Notes: generated from the letters alone by a model not told the origin. DNA of 64,000 bases from Chelydra serpentina (GCA_037349315.1 JBAIAC010000001.1:34782001-34846000); one strand, 5' to 3'. Positions 24,057-35,065 are shown, counted from the stretch's first letter. Program-made: numbers and translations.

Positions 24057-24646
24057 CAGAGCCCTAACTAGGAATTTCTGCGCCCGAGGCAGGGGCGCAG
24101 AAATTCCTAGGGGCTCTTACCCTCCACCGAATTGCCGCCGAAGCCACAGCACCGGCGGACCTCCCGCAGGCAAGCGGAAGCGGCTTCGGCGGCAGTTCGG
24201 CTGAGGGTATTTTTAGCAGCTGCCGAAGCCGCTTCCGCTTACCTGCGGGAGGTCCGCCGGTGTGTGTGGAGAAGGCCCCCTCTGCCGAATTGCCGCCGAA
24301 GCCTCAGCACCGGCGGACCTCCCGCAGGTAAGCGGAAGCGGCTTCGGCGGCAGGGCGGAAGTGCTGCTAATAATACCCTCCGCCGGCGGTGGAGGGTATT
24401 ATTAGCAGCATTTCCGCCCTGCCGCCGAAGCCGCTTCCGCTTACCTGCGGGAGGTCCGCCAGTGTCGGCGGCAATTCAGCGGAGGGGGCCTTCTCCACAC
24501 ACACCGGCGGACCTCCCACAGGTAAGCGGGGGCGGCTTCGGCAGCGGGGGAGGATGGGCGCGCCCCTGGCAGCAGGCTTTTACACCCCCGCCAGCAGTGC
24601 GCCCCGAGGCGAGTGCCTCACTCGCCTCGCCCTCGTTACGGCCCTG
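24057..24646. mobile_element. GC-rich hAT element built of alternating inverted modules
   Basis: The ends CAGAGCCCTAAC and, inverted, CAGGGCCGTAAC are flanked by a perfect 8-bp duplication TGCATCAA (24049-24056 and 24647-24654). The interior is five copies of a roughly 45-bp GC-rich module in alternating orientation, with GGCGGACCTCCCGCAGGTAA as its core. A near-perfect palindrome lies at 24362-24410 (GCTGCTAATAATACCCTCC and its inverse). No transposase is present. Forward modules carry CAG|GTAAGC, a strong splice-donor match. Confidence 0.92.
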
Positions 24647-25443
24647 TGCATCAAGTGTAAATTGACTGCCCCCCCTGGTTACTTCCTCCACTTTCTGAAA
24701 CAAACAGTTGTCCCCAGTACATTACAAAAAGTTACTGGAAATGTGTTCTGCTGTATTCCTTTTCCAAGGGATGTCTGGGTAGTGACAGTCCCCCATAACT
24801 AAGAGGTCTTTGTGTTCTGGAGATTTGCTATATGTTCTGGGTGTTTATTTGTTCTCCATTGCCTGGAGAATGGTGAAAAGACGCCAAGTGAAGTGGTGAT
24901 GATAGCTTTGTAGCCATGAGCTAGTTGCCTGCAAGGCCCCACCCCTCCTGGCCATGTACGCTTGGCTTGCTAGCCAGCTTCTGCCCTCCAAGGATCGGCA
25001 CGGAAAGCCCTATGTGTGCTAGCACTAAGCAAACTGGGTTTGGCAAAGGTTTTGTGCTGGCTAATTGAACTGATCAGGAGTGAGCAAATGCAATGCACGT
25101 TTGAGAATAGTAGGGGGAGTTTAATGGCAGTGGAACACACAGCAAGGTGGGAGGAGCTGTTACATTTGGGGGTAACTGCGGGGCACTAGTGGGTTGGGGA
25201 TGGGCAGGTGCAGCCATTTGGCAGGGACATTTTGGGATCAGCTGCTAAACCTGCCTCGGCTCCAGTGAACATGGCTGTGCCTGACTCTGTGGGCATAAGG
25301 TGGGGAATGTTGCCTTCTCAAATGAGGGGCACAAAGGTGAGTGCTGCTGTAACCTGAGGCCTTAGAGCTGTGTCCGCAGCTGTGAGTCCATCTGTGTGGT
25401 TTTTTGCTGTGTTTGCCTCCCTCCCTCTCCTATTCCCCTGCAG

Positions 25444-25618
25444 GTGAGGTGGACCAAAACTGCAGGCAGTGCCTCGGACAAATTCCAGGAGACATCGGTG
25501 TTTAACGAGACCCTTCGGATTGAGAAGATCCAGAGGCTGCAGGGAGGCCGCTATTACTGTAAAGCAGAGAATGGGGTTGGGGTCCCTGCCATCAAGTCCA
25601 TTCGAGTAGATGTGCAGT
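25444..25618 (+). CDS. MDGA1: MDGA1 coding exon, second half of Ig domain 1
   Basis: The acceptor is a pyrimidine-rich run ending CCCCTGCAG, and the donor is CAGT|GTAAGT, a near-consensus site. The exon enters in phase 0 and leaves in phase 1 (58 codons plus one base). It starts VRWTKTAG, which carries the Ig C-strand tryptophan, and continues with an FNETL sequon and GGRYYCKAENGVG, which holds the F-strand cysteine pairing with the one in the previous exon. It ends in the linker to Ig2 (IRVDVQ). Together with 18346-18485 it makes one complete Ig domain. The intron between the two halves is 6.96 kb and holds the 20.7-24.9 kb transposon cluster. I see no frame damage. Confidence 0.96.
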
Positions 25619-28600
25619 GTAAGTCGTTTAGCGGCAGCCCAGAGCATCCCACAGCTCTATTGTGTGTCTGTAACTAACTGCGTGGCCAGCAGGACTCTAC
25701 ATGAACCTAGAACCATGCTCACCCCCTTAGGGACAAAGGAACCAAAGTGGTACTTCCGGAACTCACTTCCCACTGGGATGTTAGACCCTTTGGGGGGCAG
25801 GATGACTTTGGCTGTCTAAGCCACCCCCTCTCAGCCCAGGGACCATGATCCCCTCCCCAGTGGTTGTCTGGGCTGGTGAGGGTGTTTGGCTTCTGTTCCC
25901 TTTCGTTTTTCTCCTTTTCGACATTGACTTGCTCTCCACTCCAAACCGGATCCCGCTCAGATGCCTGGAACACCCCAGAAACCATTGCACTGATTCCCAC
26001 TGTGCCTCATCTGAAGCACTGTCGGAACAGAGCAAAGGACTCTGGGTTGTCCCTGAGGAGGCTGAATTGTGAATGGCTCAATAAGGGGTGAGCATAGGAG
26101 GGAAGCCAAAAATCCCTCAATTTAAGCCATAAAGGAAGAGGTCTAATCTGAAATTCCTCTGGCCTTTTACTGCTCTACCTGGGTCTCTCTCACCTTTGAG
26201 ATTCCACTTATTACCCCTTGTGGGGGGGCAACATTTATACATAGGCTGTTGTGGCCAGCTGTGAGGAAGGTTAGAATGGGGTTGTGCTGCTGTCGGGTGG
26301 GAGAGACCAAAGACCTGAAACCCAGCACGATTTTGAGGGAAATTTACTTGGCAGACACTTTCTGCTTTGCGGAGAATAGGCAGGCACAGTACAGCACAGA
26401 CTCCCATCAAGCTGCTGCCTTGTGTGGTGGGAATTCTGCTCATTGCCTGGGGCCATCCACTGATGTGGTTCCCTTCAAATCCTGGTGGCACCAAACCAAG
26501 ATCCTTGCTGACCTCAGTTCTGAGGGTCTAATTAAATACATTGCTAATTAAAGGTTTACATTAGAGACGGGCCTGAGGGGTCTGAGCACCCCGCAACTTT
26601 GGGAGAGTTAGGATCCAGAACTGAATCTTGTAGCCTGGACAGGTTCCTATTTTAAATCAGCTTTGACTGTTGCCTTTTGCTTTGGTTTGAGTTTCTCTCC
26701 TCCCTGACCTTGCCCCATTGCTTTACTCCAATAGGGCAGTGTTGGGTGAGTACCATCCTACTACTTAGGCAGGGGACACATGTAACTCCTCCTGCAGCTA
26801 ATGCTGCTGTGGGTGGGGTCACTGTTTCTCCATGGATTCCAGATGCCTTTGCTCTGAGAAGTTCCCAAACCATCTAGGAACTCTTGGCTTGTCCACCCTT
26901 CCACTTTCACGTCTACAGTTCAGGCATTTAATTGCTCCCCTGCAAAGGGAACTTTGGTTTTCTCAGCCCCTGGCATAGCAGCTAGTCCGGGCTCTGTGTC
27001 TTTAGGAATGGGATTGTGGGAAGACTCTTGATATGAGCATTGTAAGTTGTGGGAGGTCCCTTTGCATCTGGGGTGCAGTTTGGAAGTAGGGTGATGTAGA
27101 GTCCTGTGGTTCCTCATGCATCTCTGACCTTTAGAACTGTGGGGCCAATGGGGTGGCCAAGGGCTTTCTCATACTAACATCTACTCTGCACATGGACTTG
27201 GTAATGCATCTCTTCTGTTTGCGTGTTTTCTGGGAGAAGAGTCTGCTTTCTTTCAGTATTTGCTGTATATAAAAGGGAGCAGTTAGGAAAGATCAGGTAG
27301 TTGGTTGAGGGATCACCAGGGCCTGCCTTTAGCTGGCTGAGCCAAAATTTCAAACCATACCCTTCTCTCCCTCCCTCTAATACATAATTGGAAATAATCC
27401 CCATACTCTCAATGCTGCCCTTAGTTTTAGTGTCCTCAGAAGCCAGCCCTGGTGCTCACTGGTGCACTCTGGAACATTCAGTAGGATCTGTTGCAGATTG
27501 CCTGGGGAGCTCCATTAGGCACATGCAGATGGTTCCAAGGAGGGCACAGTAGCCTGCAGTGAGTGATCCCACTGCCTTGGGCCAGAATCAGAAGGCTGGC
27601 TGCTCCCTGTCCTGGTTTGGTGAGGGCTGGGGGGTGTCAGTCTCTTTGGGGTCAAGATCAAGTGGATTAATGGAAGAGCAAAACACAAGCACACTCTGAG
27701 CCACATCCACCTTTAGTGTCGTTCCTGAAGTCAGGTTGTTGCACCAGGTATGGATTTGGCCTTGTCATGCTTAGTATGTGCCCGTCCTGGTTCTGAGGGC
27801 AATATGCTTTCACAAGAAGGAAGCTCTAAACTGACCTGGAGACTGAAGCCCTAAAGAGGCCGAGTCTTATGGATGCAGGGTGCAGGTTGTCATTTATGCA
27901 CCCAGATCTTCCAAAGCTCCCTATCCTCTGACTTTCACTGAAGTAAGCCTTCCTTTGAGGAACAAGCAAGGCAGTGTGTAGCTGAGTATCAATGGCTGCC
28001 AACCAGCCACCTGGGCAGGGGGATCTAGGAAGCTGCAGTTGCTAGCAGAAAGTTACTAGGTCTCGCTGCACTAGGCAGGGATGCTGCTGCCTGGAGCGGT
28101 TCCATGCTGGGGAAAGGGAAGACAAATGGAAAGAGGGAGATGCTGTTATTGAAGCATTCCATGCGGTTGGGTCAGTGCTAAATGTATCCCTAGGGCAACT
28201 CCATTGACTTCAGTGGAGTTACTGTACACCGGGGACATATGTGTTTCCTTGGTTCTTATTGTAGCTTCTCTCAGGAGGGCTGGACCAAGGGCTAGCAGCT
28301 ATTAAAAGAGGGTTTGAAGGAGGGAATCTATAAATATAAAGGAAGATAGCGCATGGGGAGAGCGCAAATGGACGGGGGCTGGGAGTTCTGGGGAGCTGGT
28401 GTGCTCTGTCCATGGGGGTTGGAGGAACGTCTCCTATCATAATAGTGACCCTCTTGCTTCCAGTTGACTAAGCATTGGCAGGCTGGAAGGATGTTAGCTG
28501 TAACTCAAGTCTTCTAATGTCTTGTGGGATAAAGGAAGGAAATGGAGGAGTGGGGGTGGTAGTAGGCTCTGCCCAGGGTCATGGATGAAGGGGAAGGGTA

Positions 28601-30448
28601 GTATAAAATTCAGTTAGCTCTCCTGTTAATGACACGTGTAGAGAAGGGTCTCCTCTCTCTGTTTTTCTTCTCTCTCTCTTTCTGTCATTCAGCTAACGGT
28701 TTTGCTCATGTCTCTGAACCATGGTGCTGTCAGGCTAACAAATCTTGGCTCCCATTATAAATGCTGTCTTCAGAACACACACCTCATTACAATATGTAAA
28801 TAGACTGGTCCATGTGCACATCTCTGTGGGGAAGGCATGCTAGTCGGAGAGCGCATTAACAGTGATTAATCTTTTCCCTCTGTAGCCAGATTTCCAAACT
28901 TGCAAACATCTGAATCAATATTTTAAAATCCAGTGACATGTAAGAACAAGGAGTGATGGGAATGCATCCTTTCCCTTCATGGGCTCTGGGGCGGAGGGGG
29001 TCGCAGGGAGGCACAAATGAAGGCAGTGTGCATGAGTTTTACCTCATAGTTACCTCAGATGTAGCATTCACAGACAAGTTGGGGCCTGATTCTGAGTTTG
29101 GTGATGAGGGGATATCCAGAGTCGCTCCTCTAAGCTCAGTGGCCACCCTCCCCTCAAAATGTAGGGGTGTGTGTGAGAGGAGTTGGGGGCATGTCAGATT
29201 CAGGGGTCCAGTTTGGCCCCATCTCTCCAAATTAGTACAACTTTAAATGGGGCCTGAATGTCAATTAATCTCAACGATGATGCTGTCTGATGTTCCAGTC
29301 CAGGGGTTCTCCAGCTGTTGGAGACTGGGAGCCCCTTTGTCTGAGGGAAACCCATCTCCCCTTCCTGCTCCCACACCAGCCCCTCACAGCTCAGGGGCAC
29401 AGTTTGAGAAGCCCCTTTCTAGCAGGAAGATTGAAACGGGTGAAGCCTGCCAGCATGGCGAGCTCCCCAAATGGGGGTCTCTGCAGGATTCTTCTTCAGA
29501 TCCTCTCAAATTAAAGGTTAATCCCATTGCTGAGCGGGCCGGTACTAACATGATTTTGGTGCAGGGGGAAGTAAGAGAGGACTTGGGAGGGTGTTTTTTC
29601 TAAGGAGGGGAGAGAGAAGGGGACAGTCTAATGGATAGTTTTGGGGTAGGGGAGGAAGATATTTACAGTGATTTTTTTAATAGGGGGAGGAGGGGATGGT
29701 GGAGGGGAGAGAGGATCTGTGCACATGGTAATAGGAAGAAGGGTTTGGGGTGAATTTTTAATGGGAGAGAAGAGGCTGCATCCAGATGTTCCTGTGTTCT
29801 TACATTCCATGTTCCCATGGTTGACAACCTGCCAGACTCTTTCCTGTCTGTGAGATGAATCTCCATCTCTGTCCATCTGTTGTTCCCATTTTCTCTTCAG
29901 CTTTAGGGTTTTTCATGTTTTTTTGCATTGTCTGGCCAAGTCCAAGAGAAGGGTATAACCCCAACTTCCCAGGAGAAATCCCTTCCCATTTGGGGACAGA
30001 GGCCACGGAAATGAAGGGTGGGAGCAGAGGGGAACAAGGGTTGGGGAGGAGAGTTCCTGGGGTTTGGAGCCCTTTGCCTATCAACTAGAACAGAGGAATG
30101 AGATTGGAGAGCAGGGGGGAAGTGATCTGGGAGCGTGAATGATGTCATTGGGGTCCTGTCAGATAGCCAATCAATTAATCTTACTGCCAGCTGAAGGCTG
30201 CAAATCAGAGCTTATTTCCTGCTCCTGGAATGTTGTGGAGTGGACTGGAGAAGGTTGGTTTCTCCCATCAGTTCCCTTCAGGTGCCATGTTTTGAGTCAG
30301 GTCCACTTCTAGCTTCCTGTTTTCATTGTGTGGGTGGGTGGGGGGTTTTCCTCTTCTCCCTCCTGGAGCTTTGTCTGCTCACCAGGCTGCGTGTACCCTG
30401 GCCTGAACCTTGCTAATGGCCCCCACGGACCTTCCCCCCCCCCTCCAG
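25619..30448 (+). other. MDGA1 intron between Ig1 and Ig2
   Basis: This 4.8-kb intron is mostly free of repeats I can name. A small palindrome (ACTCCATTGACTTCAGTGGAGT, about 28199-28220) is the core of an old inverted-repeat family. Candidate conserved stretches lie at 28740-28930 and 30130-30240. GT- or GA-rich tracts appear near 29.6-29.7 kb. Confidence 0.8.
28740..28935. promoter_or_regulatory. Candidate conserved noncoding element
   Basis: It contains CATTATAAATGC, ATTACAATATGTAAATAG, GCGCATTAACAGTGATTAAT and CAATATTTTAAAATCC without transposon ends. Basis is motif density only. Confidence 0.25.
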
Positions 30449-30645
30449 ATCTAGACGAGCCCATTCTCACCGTCCACCAGACCATCAGCGATGTACGTGG
30501 CAGCTTCTATCAGGAGAAGACGGTCTTCCTCCGGTGCACAGTCAACTCTAACCCTCCTGCTCGCTTCATCTGGAAACGGGGTGCTGAGACACTCTCCCAC
30601 AGCCAGGATAATGGAGTGGATATCTATGAACCACTCTACACACAG
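30449..30645 (+). CDS. MDGA1: MDGA1 coding exon, first half of Ig domain 2
   Basis: The exon follows a C-rich tract ending CCCTCCAG and ends CACAG|GTGAGA. It enters in phase 1, completing a Tyr codon, and leaves in phase 0. The peptide starts YLDEPILTVHQT and contains KTVFLRCTVNSNPPARFIWKR, shown here as two parts: the B-strand cysteine lies in FLRC and the C-strand tryptophan in FIWKR. It ends YEPLYTQ. Ig1 and Ig2 form the rigid neuroligin-binding unit in known MDGA structures, and this strand looks fully conserved. The frame is also open upstream through the acceptor, so a longer unspliced reading frame (from 30328) exists, but the splice sites and homology define the real exon. Confidence 0.96.
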
Positions 30646-31392
30646 GTGAGAGAGACATCACCCACCCCCAAACCTCACCACTGGCTTGTGTTGGCAAATC
30701 ACCCACCAGGGCCTGAAGATCATCATGGGTCCATCCCTACCATACCTGGAGGGGAAATGTTGTCCTCCTCCTGGCATCCACCATGGTTCCCCAATAATCC
30801 AGGATCCCTGCAGAGTTTGTCTGTGGGTGATGCTTCTCTCTCCCCACTTGGCTTGTTGCATATACTAAGGAGAGAGTGATAGCAGAAGTGTGGATTGCAA
30901 GGAGCACTCCCAATACAGAGGTTGGTGATGGGTCAAGAGGATTCCTCTGCCTGCAGGGCTTCCCCTAAAGTGTTTGGTGTAGACAAAGGGAGAGGAGTGG
31001 AGCACAAGGGAGGATCATAGCTGGGAATTTCTTGTCCCACCATCAGAATGATGCCTGTGCCCAAGGGGCACTGCAACATCTTTGGGGATGGAGCCAGGGA
31101 TGGCTAGGCAGGAAACCTCAAGAATCCAGGCCAGGTTATTCTGTTTGGCTATGTTCCTTAAAGAGAGAAATGGAATCCAGTCCATAGGCCCCTGGTACTC
31201 TTCCCCTGTCCTCCCATCTTTCCAGCTGCATGTCCCCTAGCCTCCCATTGCTACACGCACGCCAATACCCCTTCTCTGCTCATCAGGTTTGCTCAGAGAG
31301 CCGCGTGCACTGTTCAGAGCCAACAGATTTTTAGCCCTTTTTCCTTTTGGCAAACTGCCTGCGAGCAGGCCAAGGTTTTCATGTTTGTGTCA

Positions 31393-31528
31393 TCCGATGA
31401 AGTGGGTTCTAACCCACGAAAGCTTATGCTGAAATAAATTTGTTAGTCTCTAAGGTGCCACAAGAATTTATTTCTTTCTTATTTTCTTTTTGCTGACACA
31501 GACTAACACGGCTACTACACTGTAACCT
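31393..31528 (+). mobile_element. Penelope-like element, 3' tail only
   Basis: 136 bp of the same 3' tail as 34133-35020 (GATGAAGTGGGTTCTAACCC, then GAAAGCTTATGCTGAAATAA), extended by GACACAGACTAACACGGCTA. It is flanked by a 12-bp direct repeat ATGTTTGTGTCA at 31381-31392 and 31529-31540, as expected for a 5'-truncated retroinsertion. Confidence 0.85.
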
Positions 31529-33723
31529 ATGTTTGTGTCAGTTACTCCTAACATTAAATGAATAGTTTGTGGAAATTAATTTGAATGGTTGAGATGATTC
31601 ACTGAGCAGGCCATGCGATTGGTTTCCTAAGTCACGTGGCGCTGTTTCTGTTCCTGATTGGATACCATACGCCCCCTATTTATGAAGAGTGTTTCTTGTC
31701 TGGAAATATGCATGGGTGTTTGTAATTGCTGGAACTGACAGTGCTAATAATGAAGAGCTTTTTCCGAATGGCAGCATGTGCAGCCAAATACACATGTACT
31801 CTTCCTCTCTGTTGCTCTCTCTTTCCCCCGCCCACCTTAATGTGCAAGTCAAATTCCTCACGCATTCTTATGCTTGTTTCCTCCCCACTCCACACATTGC
31901 CCCTCAAGTCCCAGTGTTTTTCTTCTCTGCAATTGTAGTGGTGGTGGAAGGGAATGCTCTTGGGTAGTCTGCGTTCCAAAGCATTCTGGGAAATGGTGCC
32001 CTAAAGTCTGCTATGAATTTCAACGCCCCTCAGTGACGGCCTTGCTGACACTGCTGAAGCTGGTTAATGAAGCAGAACGATGCCATGAGGCAATGAGGAG
32101 GAGAGGGGCGAAAGGGTAGTTCTTGAGGGGACAACTTCATCCCTCACATCTCTCTGCCAACCCAAGGCCCCTGCAACTGGGCCTGGAGCAGATTCTGGCC
32201 AGGTTTGATTTTTTTTTTTTGAGCCACGCCCCAGGCAAGCTCTCGGTTATTGAGGCATTGTTCGTAGTTTATTGAAACAAGCCTTCCCTGCATGCCATGG
32301 AAATGGGCAGTTGGAAGAAAAACCAAAAGAGAGAGAGGGACAGAGAGAGCACAGCCCTGTGGGTCTGTGATAGATTTTTTAAAAAAATGCTGTAGGTCAG
32401 GGCTGATACTTCGGTCTTGAGGGGATTCTCTGTCTAATCCAGTGCTGTCTATTGGCCAGTAAGGAAATTCCAGGCCTTAGAACATCACCTCCTCCTCTGG
32501 CTTTCCCTTTTCAGTGTGTCTGAGGGTGACTATCAGGAGAAACTGGATAATGGTGAGATTTTAGGCTGTGGAACAGTGCCCTCCACAATAGTACAGATCA
32601 AAGAAATTATCTTCTGTGTTGCATCTGTGGGTTCCTGTCAAGGGACATCCCTGCTAGCCTGGGTCATTCCTGCAGATGCCAGCTAGAGGGAAAGTGGTGT
32701 AGGATTGCCCTGTTTATGCAGAGGTGCCCTGGTTCTCCTTTTCTTTCTACTGGCTTAAGCCAGAAATTGAAGTTAGCAAAGTTACATGGATATAAAACTG
32801 GTGTGATAGCAGAATCAGTCTTGTCGCTCAGAAGCCTCCTCATGTTTAACAAATCACAGTTCAGTTACACTTGTACTGTTGTATTCTCAGCCAATCAGGC
32901 CAGCTACACTGGTGTCAGTATAAGGTTTAGATGGCTGACATTTTACAAATGAACTAAAGGCTTAACAGTTTATGCTTTTGTAAACTGTTTTACAATCTAG
33001 GTTTATACACGTTTACCTGACCCTATGTCTACTGATCAATAACCTGGATGCATATGAACCATGTGTAACTCACTAGTTGACATGCACATTGTAAAAGCCC
33101 TTGTTCATGCAGCATAGCAACGGATCTCCGGGGAGGTGTTTTTCACTTGGGTATTGGTCTCCTAGGAATTTATCTTCTAATTCACTCAGGTCAGATACTA
33201 CATGTTCAATGTATATTAATGTTTGTGAGCTCCATGTCCTGTCCCATGCAGTCATCTCGGGAGGATTTGTGAAACTGATATCTTTTCATGTTTACAGATT
33301 TTTATTTAAAAAATCTGTAAAAAGAGATTTACACAAATAAAAGGACAAAGGCAAATTGTCATAAAGGCATGCGAGTTAGAGGGTACAAACCATAGGGTGC
33401 ATCTCAGATCTTCCCATGAGCATGTTTCATAAATGTAAATATACAGAACCCATATCATGTGAATTTAACAGTTATTCTGGTTCTGCTATGTGCCAGTAAC
33501 TGACCGTGCCAGAATCTGATTTAGTTGCACTTGTATGAAAAATCCAGGGCAACTCCATTAAAGACCGTGTCGTTATTCTGGAAATATACCAGTGTAAATG
33601 AGATTAGAATCTTGAGCAAAGGGAAAAGAAAGGTTTGATCATTTCTTTAAATTTTTCTCCTCTATGGCAAATTTTTACAGTTTAACTGTTGAGCATATAT
33701 TTAGCCAAGTATTAAAAGACTAA

Positions 33724-33826
33724 GGGCTGGAATCTGATCTTGGTTACCCTGGTTTTATGACATTGTGATTCCACTGACTAGAGCTACTGCTGGATATCCC
33801 AGTGTGAGATCAGAATCTAGCTCTAA
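33724..33826. repeat. Old palindromic interspersed repeat
   Basis: Inverted ends GGCTGGAATCTGATCTTGG and GAGATCAGAATCTAGCTC bound a degenerate copy of the family whose core is GGAGTTACACTGG-like. Confidence 0.45.
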
Positions 33827-34113
33827 GTAGTTAAGATCCTTTCAGTCCTGCAAGATGATCCTGACAGCAATTGACAAGAGATTATCTGTAAAGCTGCTCA
33901 GGAACACTTCCAGGTTACATGGTAGTGCTGCTGATTCTCTTTACTTATTTAATTTATTTAGAGAATGACTAGTGTTGGAATTATCACCACGAACATTTTA
34001 TTGCTTCTTTTACAAAGGAATGAGGGGCTGATCCAGAGAGGTCCTGAGCGCTCACAACTCCCATTGATCAGCACTTCTCAGAATCAGATCACAGATTTGT
34101 AGCCGAAAGCTGT

Positions 34114-34710
34114 TTGTTGTACATCTGTCATTGTACATCTGGCATGTACGTTGTACATCCCTCACTCTCACAGATCTTGGGGGACAGACCAATCCTCGCT
34201 TACAGACAGCCCCCCAACCTGAAGCAAATACTCACCAGTAACCACACACCATACAACAAAAACACTAACCCAGGAACCTATCCTTGCAACAAAGCCCGAT
34301 GCCAACTCTGTCCACATATTGATTCAAGTGATACCATCATAGGACCTAATAACATCAGCCACGCCATCAGGGGATCATTCACCTGCACATCTACCAATGT
34401 GATATATGCCATCATGTGCCAGCAATGCCCCTCTGCCATGTACATTGGCCAAACTGGACAGTCTCTACGCAAAAGAATAAACGGACATAAATCTGACATC
34501 AGGAATCATAACATTCAAAAACCAGTAGGAGAACATTTCAACCTTCCTAATCACTCAGTGACAGACTTGAGGGTAATGATTTTGCAGCAAATAAACTCCC
34601 AAAACAGACTACAACGAGAAGCTGTTGAACTCGAATTGATATGCAAACTAGGTACCATCAATTTAGGATTAAATAGAGACTTGGAATGGCTTGGCCATTA
34701 CGTTAATTGA
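34114..34710 (+). CDS. Penelope-like element C-terminal ORF with GIY-YIG endonuclease
   Basis: The frame is open for 198 codons and ends at TGA. The nominal ATG lies in flanking DNA upstream of the insertion, so the real coding part starts about residue 7 and is the truncated tail of a longer polyprotein. Visible landmarks: the post-RT motif ILAYRQPPNLKQIL (about residues 27-40); a C-x4-C-x2-C cluster (58, 63, 66) resembling the extra zinc motif of Neptune-type Penelope elements; and the GIY-YIG core VIYAIMCQQC (96-105) with YIGQTGQSLRKRINGHK (110-126). Next are GEHFNLPNHS (139-148) and REAVELELI (168-176), which carries a possible catalytic glutamate. In Penelope elements this endonuclease nicks the target. 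With no RT it cannot act alone, yet no stop has accumulated. It is not a host gene. Confidence 0.9.
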   Translation: MLYICHCTSGMYVVHPSLSQILGDRPILAYRQPPNLKQILTSNHTPYNKNTNPGTYPCNKARCQLCPHIDSSDTIIGPNNISHAIRGSFTCTSTNVIYAIMCQQCPSAMYIGQTGQSLRKRINGHKSDIRNHNIQKPVGEHFNLPNHSVTDLRVMILQQINSQNRLQREAVELELICKLGTINLGLNRDLEWLGHYVN

Positions 34711-35020
34711 ATCTATTTCCCTTAAGTTAACGATCCTCATTCACACCTGTGTGTCAACTGTCCACATTGGCCATCGTGTTTATCACTTCAAAGGTTTTTC
34801 TTCCCCTGCTGTTATGGTTCCTCTCAATTAATTAGCCTCTTAAGGTTGGTTGACGCACTTCCACCTTATCATGTTTCTCTGACTGTATAAATATCTGTCT
34901 ACTGTATGTTTCATTCCATGCATCCGATGAAGTGGGTTCTAATCCACGAAAGCTTATGCGGAAATAAATTTGTTAGTCTCTAAGGTGCCACAAGAATTTC
35001 TTTCTTTCTTATTTTCTTTT
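34133..35020 (+). mobile_element. Penelope-like retroelement, 5'-truncated
   Basis: The insertion is bounded by a 10-bp direct repeat ATCTGTCATT at 34123-34132 and 35021-35030. It contains the end of a Penelope ORF with a GIY-YIG endonuclease (to 34710) and the shared 3' tail at 34921-35020. It lies on the MDGA1 sense strand and stops 45 bp before the second Ig2 exon. Confidence 0.9.
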
Positions 35021-35065
35021 ATCTGTCATTCAGTTACTCTGTTTCCCTTCTTTCCAAACTCCCAG

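Larger units (their letters stand above)
21597..24905 (-). mobile_element. CR1 LINE, antisense, decayed, with two nested insertions
   Basis: On the minus strand it runs from endonuclease-like sequence near 24.9 kb (CHYPDIPWKR-like) through SWQFLKETILKGTTA and KRFFKCIKGKRKAKESVG (23.4 kb). Then come KAEVFNAYFASVFT, RT segments VYLDFSKAFPHDILI, WLEDCTQGV, VPQGSVSVQILFNIF and KFEDDTKLGGVAS, and the 3' tail whose inverse begins TTCATAGAATCACAG at 21597. Stops and frameshifts are frequent. Interruptions are at 23407-23619 and 24057-24646. Confidence 0.88.
18486..25443 (+). other. MDGA1 intron between the two Ig1 exons
   Basis: 18.5-20.7 kb: nothing recognised beyond a CT-rich tract near 20.1-20.3 kb. 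20.75-21.17 kb: palindromic MITE with a nested hAT element. 21.6-24.9 kb: antisense CR1 with two nested DNA elements. 24.9-25.44 kb: nothing recognised. Confidence 0.85.
30646..35065 (+). other. MDGA1 intron between the two Ig2 exons
   Basis: It contains two Penelope-like insertions (31393-31528 and 34133-35020), an old palindromic repeat at about 33724-33826 and a T-run at 32210-32220. 31.6-33.7 kb is unassigned and becomes AT-rich toward its end. Confidence 0.85.

Noticed and set aside
24132..24802. Two overlapping + strand frames of 177 and 137 codons rich in Pro, Arg and Gly
   Set aside because: They lie almost wholly within the GC-rich palindromic hAT element 24057-24646; stop-free length follows from composition.
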